From: Diabrotica undecimpunctata
Taxonomy: Eukaryota; Arthropoda; Insecta; Coleoptera; Chrysomelidae
Direction of reading: 5' to 3'
NCBI RefSeq assembly: GCF_040954645.1
Contig: NC_092808.1
Location: forward strand, 19,163,383-19,227,382
Length of the DNA stretch: 64,000 bases
Shown: positions 56,500 to 64,000 of the stretch, in pieces
Layout: every line of letters starts with the position of its first letter
How positions within the stretch are numbered: the first letter of the stretch is position 1
Made by a program: the position numbers and the translations under genes
The notes under the pieces: model-generated
Told to the model about the DNA's origin: nothing
The model's database searches: none
Seen by the model: the letters and a program-made list of their open reading frames with translations, nothing else

Positions 56500-59400
56500 T
56501 TATAAAGCTATGCATGTGTCTGACAAAAATTCTATAATTAAATTATATATTGTTACAGAACCTATGGCTAACAAAGACTGTATATTATATGGAGCGTATG
56601 TATTGCATTTAGTTAATTTTGTATACAGGGAGTTTGAATGCTGAATAAATTTAGGACATTCAAAGAAGATGTGATCGAGGTCACCTAGCTTGCCGCAATG
56701 TTTGCAACTATCATCATCGATGACTTTAATTTTAAATAAATGGCATGGGTAGCATGCATGTCCAAAGCGTATTCGATTTATAGTAGTAATATATTTACGA
56801 GGAGCTTTGAAATTCTGAAACCAGGTTGTTTGAGGTAGAGTTGGTTGTAAAGAGGTATACCTTTTAGAGTTTGTAGAACGGTAATGTTTCCATTGCTCTT
56901 TCCATCTAAGTTGCTGATTTTTTTTGAAAATCGTAGTAACATCTGATGTGTTAAGCATATATTTCAACGTAGAGCCAGTTGTTACACTCATTTTAGCCAA
57001 GTGATCTACATATTCATTGTGTTTGAGACCAATATGTGCTTTGACCCAAATAAATTTTATGTTGACTCCAGTCGATGATAAATGATACAATCGGTCTTTT
57101 ATTTCAAATATGTAGGGGTTGCTAAATGTTGAGGGTAATTCTATGTTTTTTATGCTCTGCAAAACTGAAAGGCAATCTGACAGAATTAAGATATGTCTAT
57201 TACAGGTGTTTTTAACATATTTTAGAGCTTCAAGTATAGCTATTGATTCCGCTGAAAAGATTGAAAATTCATATGGTAGTTTATACTTGAAATCTACGTT
57301 TGTAGCAGGTAAAAAGTATGCGCATCCCGTCCCTTCTGTTGTTTTTGATGCGTCCGTGTATATTACTGTGGCTTCCCTATAATCCTGCAATAGAGATATT
57401 AGAAGATTGCTACTCATAATGGTGTTCTCACTATAAGTGGGTATTATAACCTGAGTTCTGTGGAATAAAGAATAGTAGTCTAAGCTTCTGTCAACCGTGT
57501 CCAATTTCTTGAAAAAAATAGGATTATTCTGTAATGCCATGCATAAAGGTGGGGAAGGTTTTTTCTCCCAATATTTGTTTGTAAGATCTGACTCGTTAAG
57601 TTGACGGACGCTTGAAAATAACTGGGAGTTAGTTAATAGAATTTTAAGAAGGCTTTTTTCACTTAAAAAATTTCTTCTATTTTCCAGGGGTAGCTCAGCG
57701 GCTTCAACATATAAGGGTTGTATAGGGGTTGATCTCATAGCACCCAAACATATCCTCATAATAGAATTTTGAAACGTGTCGATTTTTCTTAAAAGGTTCT
57801 TAGAGGCGGAACCATAAAGAGTAGCACCGTAATCTAGAATAGATCGTATATATGCGCGATAAAACAACAAGGATGTTTCTACATCGCAACCCCACCACGT
57901 TTTAGTTGTCATTCTGAGGAAATTGCTGCCTTTGTTACATCTATCAAGCATGTACTCTATGTGTTGTCTCCAAGTTAACTTCTTATCCAAAATAAGGCCT
58001 AGATATTTGACATGATTTTGAAGCTTAAAACATTGATCGTTCAGAATGATATTTTCATTTGTAGGAATGTTGTGTCTTGTGAAGATAGATACTACTGATT
58101 TTTCTATAGATAAATTGAGACCATTCTCTAAGAACCATGAAAAAAGGGATTCACATACTTTGCTAAGGCTTTGTATACAGGTTTCATATTTTTTGTTTTC
58201 TGTATAGATGCAGAAATCGTCGGCATACTGTACGATTTTGAATGAACTGTTATTTATTTGGATGTTATGTATGTCAGAGCTGTATATATTAAATAAGATT
58301 GGAGATAAAACTGAGCCTTGTGGTATTCCTTGATAATTATATCGCGGTCCAATTAGCTTGTTATTATGATCTCTTACATAGATGATCCTCTTTGTGTAAA
58401 ATCCAATTATTGTATCCACGAATGCGATTGGCATATGAAATAAATTAACCATTTTATTTCTTAAAGTTGACAAGCAAACTGATTCGTATGCTCCCTCAAT
58501 ATCCAAGAATAGTCCTGTTAAATAGTTGTTTCTGGTTAAGGTATTTTGTACATCTACCACAATGGTTGTTAGAGCATCTAGTGTTCCAAAACTTCTTTTA
58601 TAACCAAACTGATTTTCTGGTAGCAAATTATTTTTTTGTAACCACCAATCCAGTTTAAATTTTATGAGTCTCTCTAGAGTTTTAAAAACACAGGAAAGTA
58701 ACGATATTGGTCTGTATGAATTTGCAATATTTGGATCTTTACCAGACTTTAGGATAGGAACCACAATGGCGTTTTTAAATGAATCAATAACGATGTTATT
58801 TTGAATGATGTCATTAAATACCTGTAACAGCAGATCTTTAGCGGCTCTTGGTAGATTGATTAACATAGGGTATTTGATTTGATCAATCCCTGGGGAGGTA
58901 TTATTGCAATTTTTGAGAGCGAAATCTAATTCAGATTTAGTGAAAGGTTTCAACAAAAAGTGATTGGATTGGTGACTTTGTTCGGATTGGTTAGAGAAAT
59001 ATTGAACCCAGGGAGGAGAAACTTTATTAAAGAAGTCATCTAAAACTTCATTGCTGAAAGGTTTTATACTATTCTGCGGTTTTCGATTCATTTTGTTGGC
59101 CTGTGACCATATTTGCTTAGCAGAGGTATTTTTGTTTAAATTGGAGCACCATTTGATCCAACTGGATTTAGCTTTTTGCTTCAACTGCTTTTTTGTTCGA
59201 GCAGTAACTTCCTGACATTTTAAGTAGTTATCAAAACTCGATGAAAGTTTGTAAGCTTTTAAAGCCTTTTTTCTTTCATTAATTATAATATCACATTCAG
59301 GGTCCCACCATGGTGGTGGGGGACGATTTTTGAGTTTAAGAATTTTATATTGAGGGATAGATTTTGAAGCAGATTCATTAATACAATTAATAAGAAAATT

Positions 59401-60099
59401 ATAATTTTCGTAAGTGTTTAAAGAGATACTATAGTTGACAAACATGTTTTCTATTAAGGATGTATAAAGTGACCAATTGGCTTTATTGATATTCCATTTG
59501 CTTTTTGGATAAATTGTTTCATGTGATGTGTTAGTTGTGGAAAGGTTCATGGTTATAGCAAAATGATTTGACCCTAAGGTATCTGAAGATACGGACCAGG
59601 AAACTTTACTGGCTAGATTAGCTGTACAGAGAGAAATGTCAATCATAGATTTCTGAGTACCATATTTGGAAAGATATGTGGGTTCCCCATTATTCAAAAT
59701 AATAAGATCTAGGTCCTCGACACTGCTGACGATTTGATGACCTGCAGCATCATTGTGCAGTGAGCCCCATAAAGAGTTATGAGCATTCATATCCCCTCCA
59801 ATTATACAAGGTGATGTAACTTGAGAGAAGATATTTTTCCAATCATCTTTAGAAGTATGGACTTTAGGAGGCCTATACACAGACAAGAAACTTAATTCTA
59901 AATTGTTAAATTTAACGGAGATGCCACAAACTAAAATTTTATCATTGAAATTTTTAGTAATATTCACTTGACAGAATGAGATAGAAGTTTTAATCAAAAT
60001 TGCTACACCGGCATATCCATCGTATCTATCCTGGCGGATTATATTATAACCTTTAAATATATAGTTTTGATTTGGTTTGAACCATGTTTCACTTAACAA
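56500..60099 (-). CDS. LINE ORF2: endonuclease, reverse transcriptase, RNase H
   Basis: 1199 residues open from a TTG; the frame is open upstream to about 60307 and includes the conserved start LRILQWNGRSVASNKN. The domains in order are: an APE-type endonuclease (ALLSETWF, GGDMNAHNSLWGS near residue 100, SDTLGSNHFA); a linker; RT (PGIDQIKYPML, NSYRPISLLSC, GLFLDIEGAYESV, GIPQGSVLSPILFNIYSSDI, IVQYADDFCIYTEN near residue 625); RNase H (VIYTDASKTTEGTG near 913, ILILSDCLSVLQSI, IWVKAHIGLKHNEYVDHLAK); and a C-terminal Cys/His motif (CKHCGKLGDLDHIFFECP). The domain set and RNase H point to the I clade. No in-frame ATG precedes the endonuclease. Confidence 0.9.
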   Translation of the reverse strand: MLSETWFKPNQNYIFKGYNIIRQDRYDGYAGVAILIKTSISFCQVNITKNFNDKILVCGISVKFNNLELSFLSVYRPPKVHTSKDDWKNIFSQVTSPCIIGGDMNAHNSLWGSLHNDAAGHQIVSSVEDLDLIILNNGEPTYLSKYGTQKSMIDISLCTANLASKVSWSVSSDTLGSNHFAITMNLSTTNTSHETIYPKSKWNINKANWSLYTSLIENMFVNYSISLNTYENYNFLINCINESASKSIPQYKILKLKNRPPPPWWDPECDIIINERKKALKAYKLSSSFDNYLKCQEVTARTKKQLKQKAKSSWIKWCSNLNKNTSAKQIWSQANKMNRKPQNSIKPFSNEVLDDFFNKVSPPWVQYFSNQSEQSHQSNHFLLKPFTKSELDFALKNCNNTSPGIDQIKYPMLINLPRAAKDLLLQVFNDIIQNNIVIDSFKNAIVVPILKSGKDPNIANSYRPISLLSCVFKTLERLIKFKLDWWLQKNNLLPENQFGYKRSFGTLDALTTIVVDVQNTLTRNNYLTGLFLDIEGAYESVCLSTLRNKMVNLFHMPIAFVDTIIGFYTKRIIYVRDHNNKLIGPRYNYQGIPQGSVLSPILFNIYSSDIHNIQINNSSFKIVQYADDFCIYTENKKYETCIQSLSKVCESLFSWFLENGLNLSIEKSVVSIFTRHNIPTNENIILNDQCFKLQNHVKYLGLILDKKLTWRQHIEYMLDRCNKGSNFLRMTTKTWWGCDVETSLLFYRAYIRSILDYGATLYGSASKNLLRKIDTFQNSIMRICLGAMRSTPIQPLYVEAAELPLENRRNFLSEKSLLKILLTNSQLFSSVRQLNESDLTNKYWEKKPSPPLCMALQNNPIFFKKLDTVDRSLDYYSLFHRTQVIIPTYSENTIMSSNLLISLLQDYREATVIYTDASKTTEGTGCAYFLPATNVDFKYKLPYEFSIFSAESIAILEALKYVKNTCNRHILILSDCLSVLQSIKNIELPSTFSNPYIFEIKDRLYHLSSTGVNIKFIWVKAHIGLKHNEYVDHLAKMSVTTGSTLKYMLNTSDVTTIFKKNQQLRWKEQWKHYRSTNSKRYTSLQPTLPQTTWFQNFKAPRKYITTINRIRFGHACYPCHLFKIKVIDDDSCKHCGKLGDLDHIFFECPKFIQHSNSLYTKLTKCNTYAPYNIQSLLAIGSVTIYNLIIEFLSDTCIAL

Positions 60100-60421
60100 C
60101 GCTATATCAATGTTTTCAGCTGTTAAAAAATGAACTAAACTATTTTTATTGGATGCAACGGACCTTCCGTTCCATTGTAAAATTCTCAGAGTTGTTTGTC
60201 CTTGGAAAACCTTATTTACTGAAGATGTCCTCCAACATCTGATTCTAACGAATAAGTAAAAAGTTGTATAATAAAATAAGTGAAAACATTCATATTTGTT
60301 TTTTTAATAGTGCAGTTTGATCTTGGATTAATGTTTAAATAAGAAATACTGCCAGAAAAAAGTTCCATTTGAATTACATAATTTAGATAAATAATTTTGA
60401 TTTTGATATATGTTAAGAATT

Positions 60422-61789
60422 TTATTTCAATGTTTTAGTACCCTCCAATACTGAAAATATTTTTTGATTTATGCTCTCATTATCTACAGATTTTAAATCC
60501 TCAAGTGTGTGAATATTTTTTAAAAAATTAATGACACACTCCGTCACTGCCTGAGCAATATCTTTATTATCACCTTCTGTGGGTTGAAAGGTAGATTGCT
60601 TTGGATACTGGGGAAGAGGATGTGATGGTCCAAAACGGAAGTTAAACATGGGAGGGTTCTGTAAGTTTGGGGATGAGGGAGAAGTAGTGGCTTTACGTTT
60701 TTTGTTGTTATGGGTTAGTGCCATGGGTCTGCTACTATCCGAACGTTGAGAATTTGTAGGTTGTGGCTGCTGGAAAGCATGTTTATTACCAGAACTTTGA
60801 GGTAGTTTCGGGAAATCTGCCTCGTAGTTTGTTAAGGCAGAAAAGCGATTGTTCGTTGATATTTCTGAATATGAAGATTGAAAAAGCTTTTTGGCTTCTA
60901 AAAAGGATACTTTCTGTTCTATCATCAAATTTTTAATACGTTTCTGTTCCTCGTAAATTGGGCATAGTTTGGAAATCGATGTATGCTGTGTACTCTTGCA
61001 ATGTATACATGATTTATTAAATTCAGAACAGTTATGTTCTTCGGTTTTGACAGATCCACATAAAATACAATGTTCTTGGCTGCTTTTGCACTGTTTTGAT
61101 ATGTGTCCGAATCTCAAACATCTATAGCATTGTGTGACCCTGCCTATAAACTTTTCCACATTAAAATAAACGAAATTAACGGATATATGGCTGGGTAATA
61201 TGTTTCCTTCAAAGCTGACTACAATGGTCTTCTTAGGTACATACTCAGCTTTACCATCTTTTTCAATTTTCCTGTGCATTCGTCTGATGTCTAGAACTCT
61301 TGAGTTTGAATTTATGTTTTGTTTTAAATAATCAACGTCGTAACTTGTGTCAACGTCTCGGATCAGACCCTTGACCTCTAAAAGGTGATTAGGTATGAAA
61401 GCTTTTAAGTTTAATTCTTTTAAATTTTTATTTGTGACCAACTTATTAGCTTCTGCTATTGAATTTAATATTACTTTAACGCGATTTCTACCTATTCCCT
61501 TAATTTCCTGAATGTTTTGTACTTTTAGATTTTTGTGTAAAATATGTCCTACAAACATAGGATGCAAACGACCCAAACTTTGCTGATTAGTTTTTTCAAC
61601 ATATACGCAATAATTATTTAACAAGTACTTATCTGGATTTATCGAGTCAAATAGTTTTGGTTCGTCCTCCTTAGCACCTATTGTTCCCGTTTCCATGACG
61701 GCAGCAGTACTTTCCATATTGGAAAAACTATCACTTTCACAAATAACTCCACTATCACCATCTGGCGTCTTATTTTTTACGCTCCCCAT
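60422..61789 (-). CDS. LINE ORF1: gag-like RNA-binding protein with zinc knuckles
   Basis: 455 residues, starting MGSVKNKTPDGDSGVICESD. The N-terminal half has an RRM-like region (VKVILNSIAEANKLV, LKAFIPNHLLEVKGLIRDVD). It is followed by three Cys-rich knuckles: CYRCLRFGHISKQC, CILCGSVKTEEHNC and CIHCKSTQHTSISKLC. Then come a Lys-rich helix and a Ser/Pro/Gln-rich tail. This is the nucleic-acid chaperone that packages the element RNA. It is separated from the ORF2 frame by about 115 bases to the last upstream stop. No stops or frameshifts seen. Confidence 0.9.
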   Translation of the reverse strand: MGSVKNKTPDGDSGVICESDSFSNMESTAAVMETGTIGAKEDEPKLFDSINPDKYLLNNYCVYVEKTNQQSLGRLHPMFVGHILHKNLKVQNIQEIKGIGRNRVKVILNSIAEANKLVTNKNLKELNLKAFIPNHLLEVKGLIRDVDTSYDVDYLKQNINSNSRVLDIRRMHRKIEKDGKAEYVPKKTIVVSFEGNILPSHISVNFVYFNVEKFIGRVTQCYRCLRFGHISKQCKSSQEHCILCGSVKTEEHNCSEFNKSCIHCKSTQHTSISKLCPIYEEQKRIKNLMIEQKVSFLEAKKLFQSSYSEISTNNRFSALTNYEADFPKLPQSSGNKHAFQQPQPTNSQRSDSSRPMALTHNNKKRKATTSPSSPNLQNPPMFNFRFGPSHPLPQYPKQSTFQPTEGDNKDIAQAVTECVINFLKNIHTLEDLKSVDNESINQKIFSVLEGTKTLK

Positions 61790-61999
61790 GGCGGGGGCGA
61801 AGTTTTTAAAATCTAACTTATTTAAATTGTTTTGATAAATTTAGCAACACGAAAAAACAAAAACTTGAACACTAATTAATAACAAATCGGTAAGCCGGTT
61901 ATTGTTGTTTGACTTCTCTCTTCGAAGGTTCAAACGATACTGCATAGTTATTTTAGATATTTAAAGATTTGGATTTTGACATTCTCATGATATAATTTT

Positions 62000-62885
62000 G
62001 ATATATTTTTTTTCACGAAAAGAGGAAGAAGAGACCTTAATAGTTATCAAGAAAAAACTTTACTGAATATAATATTTAAATTAACCAAAGATCAATATCA
62101 GAATAATATCAACATCAAAGGGAATGAGGATACGTACTCTACAAGAAGGGCAAGAGTTCCGGAGAGAGTGATGGTAAAGGTGAAGGTAGAGCTGTCAGAA
62201 GCCAATTGTGTACAAAGTCCATCAATATTTTCTATTATTATGAAATAAATTATCAAGAAAGTCAGAAAAATAGAAGGATACAGAATGGAAGAAAATAATT
62301 ACAGTTTTTTTTTGTTGGCGACGCAAAATTGATGGCGGAAAATGAAGTTAACTTGCAACGACTAACTGGACAATTCGAAAAGTAGTTGCACCAATGTTGA
62401 TTTTAATAGAAAAATTAAAACAATAGTTATATCAGACGAACCAAGAAGATGTAAATTAATTGTTAGTAACAACATAAAAGAACAAGTGAAAGTGAAACAT
62501 TTGGAAATCAAAATATTTAGCTACTGAATAGTGAAGGAAAAGGTAAGAACACAGATGAATGAGACTAATACAACATAATAATATATCTATCTATTGTATA
62601 AAGAAACAAATACCTTACAATAGAAATCAAAAATCGTATAATCATAACTACAAACTGAGCCATAATGACGTACACTGCGGAAACAAGGACAGATACAACC
62701 AAAACGCCAAGATTATTTGAGGCAGAAAAAAGAGTGACGGAAAAAATCCTACAAAATACAACAAACCAAACGCTTGCAGTTAGAAAAAAAGTAAATAAAT
62801 CCACAGAAGTTGTGATAGATATTCTAGATAAAAAATTTCCAGGGCAATTTCGAAATATACAGTCTTTTATATAGTTTATTGTAGT
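62000..62885 (+). pseudogene. GAA-family LINE relic
   Basis: Plus-strand broken RT end: VKVKVELSEAN-like, then KVRKIEGYRMEENN, then a thumb (RCKLIVSNNIKEQVKVKHLE), then VMTYTAETRTDTTKTPRL (62665..62874). It parallels the blocks of the copies at 32.3-33.3 kb and 41.6-42.9 kb but is more decayed. Confidence 0.55.
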
Positions 62886-63392
62886 TCCCAAATATCCCTA
62901 GTTCTACACAAGTCTATCTGGGAAAAAATAATTGATTTCACGTAAAAATCTTACACAGATATTTGAAGGTTCTCGTTTTTTATGCAGTTTAGAGAAAAAT
63001 GGTTTAAATAAAAATTATAGATCTTAAAAAGTTGTTCGAATTGCGAGTTTCTTAATTAAAATCCATAAACAATTCATCAAGATAATTGCAAAAAATCCTT
63101 AATTTTGCTGTAATTTATGAATGTTAATAACTTTGTTTTTGCATAATTACATGTAATATAACTAAACAAAATTGTGGCAGTTAATCAGTTATTAAAGTGT
63201 GCTAAATTTAAAATGGATTAACCAAATAGTTTATAAGATATTCAATTTTTTTATCGTGAAAAGTAATTATTTAAACAATTGTACTTACCGAAACAGTAAC
63301 TCTAGAGGTATTTTTTAAATCAAAATTAATTCTGTGAGGATTTATTTTTAAGGTGTTTTAAAAAACCTCAAGATTTTATTCACTTTATTATT
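62886..63392. other. AT-rich sequence with no recognisable gene
   Basis: No feature identified. Confidence 0.4.
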
Positions 63393-63903
63393 AAAAACAG
63401 TTTGAAAATGGGCTGACTTTTTATCTTACAAACATTTATTATAACTTCGACATTTTTATGTCGAACACTTGTAAGTAAACTCAATAAAAAGCTGGTGAAA
63501 AAGTACACTTTCAAAACAAAACATAACCTTCTATGATCAATAGGAAACAAGATAACATTTTTTCTTCTTAATAGCATATTTCCATTGTTTATAAATTTGA
63601 AGAAAGAACTGAAACTTGAAGAGACTATAAATGGAGATCTAAATTTCATGATGAATATTATAGATGGCATACACAATGAAGAAATAAAAAGTTGTAACAC
63701 TTAAAGTGATGGTACTCGTAAAATACCGCTAAGGAAAAATGGAGGGGAGAACTGCCCGCTGCAATATCTCGGCTTGTTTCTTATTATTGGTCATAAAAGG
63801 TTCTGCTTCTTTTGATAAGTGCGTTGGTAAGTGTGACATAAAAATATCAAAGTTATGAATGTTTAGAAGCTAAAAAGTCAGCCCTTTTTCAAACTGTTTA
63901 TAA
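63393..63903. repeat. Inverted-repeat element
   Basis: Arms of about 75-80 bp: AAACAGTTTGAAAATGGGCT (from about 63394) continuing GACTTTTTA...ATTTTTATGTC, and its complement at about 63827-63900 (GACATAAAAATATC...TAAAAAGTCAGCCC, then TTTTTCAAACTGTTTA). The spacer is about 350 bases without a gene. This fits a MITE or foldback element; the exact ends and TSD were not determined. Confidence 0.6.
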
Positions 63904-64000
63904 AATAACAAATTTAATAAAATTAAGTTTTTTTAATAAACTTGAAAAATGAAGCCTTAAAGAATCGATTGCGATTTACAAAATATCTTTAGAGTTACTG

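Larger units (their letters stand above)
56144..61942 (-). mobile_element. Full-length I-clade LINE, inserted antisense behind scro
   Basis: A 5.8-kb non-LTR retrotransposon. CATAGTTATTTT is duplicated at 56132..56143 and 61943..61954. The 3' end is a run of about 30 T on the + strand (poly(A) of the element). The 5' end on the element strand starts CAGTATCGTTTGAACCTTCG and continues AAGAGAGAAG, which resembles the 5' end of the Drosophila I factor as I remember it. Two long ORFs are present, both apparently free of stops. It is likely the youngest insertion in the window. Confidence 0.9.

Overview
This window is a piece of an AT-rich insect nuclear genome. The one clear host gene is an orthologue of scarecrow (scro), the NK2.1 / Nkx2-1 homeobox gene. 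Two of its exons lie on the + strand. The first (25144..25230) encodes the end of the homeodomain, including the NK2-class Tyr54. The second (55565..55831) encodes the NK2-specific domain and the C-terminus, ending in YLPLQTRAW and a stop. The intron between them is about 30.3 kb. The exon with the N-terminus and the first 44 homeodomain residues is not in the window and must lie upstream of position 1 or in sequence I cannot recognise. The transposon mix, especially the many non-LTR elements ending in GAA/TTC repeats, would fit a beetle, but that assignment is tentative.

Nearly everything else is transposable-element sequence. 1-2540: a PIF/Harbinger element with a two-exon transposase and an antisense MADF/BESS-like gene whose exons interlock with it. 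3.4-6.4 kb: fragments of LINE reverse transcriptases on both strands. 6376-10969: a hAT element with an 8-bp target-site duplication (TSD), holding a mariner-type relic that in turn holds a Tc1 element. 11-15.7 kb: mostly featureless, with one LINE fragment. 15.77-16.7 kb: a Crypton tyrosine-recombinase relic with a strong hairpin. 16.7-22.9 kb: LINEs, including an I-like LINE split by a second LINE flanked by an 11-bp TSD. 22.9-27 kb: mostly featureless apart from the homeobox exon.

Within the scro intron lie Jockey-, R1-, I- and GAA-tailed LINE relics (27-33.4 kb), a piggyBac transposase relic with a 135-bp LINE insert (34.0-36.1 kb), a terminal-inverted-repeat Harbinger-like element with a piggyBac tail fragment inside it (36354-37813), further LINEs (39-43 kb), a mariner relic (44.4-45.2 kb), and a degenerate protein of an SC(T)GQN-motif family (45.8-46.7 kb). 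Next come an R1-like LINE (47.1-48.3 kb), a fairly GC-rich unique stretch that may be regulatory (50.85-51.3 kb), a complete 2.67-kb DNA transposon that also encodes an SCTGQN-motif protein (51524-54196), and another LINE relic (54.75-55.3 kb).

Downstream of scro, a full-length I-clade LINE (56144-61942) is inserted antisense only about 312 bp past the stop codon, with a 12-bp TSD and two long open reading frames. LINE debris and an inverted-repeat element (about 63393-63900) close the window. The best candidate for an under-described system is the 51524-54196 transposon with its SCTGQN protein, which I could not assign to a standard superfamily with confidence.
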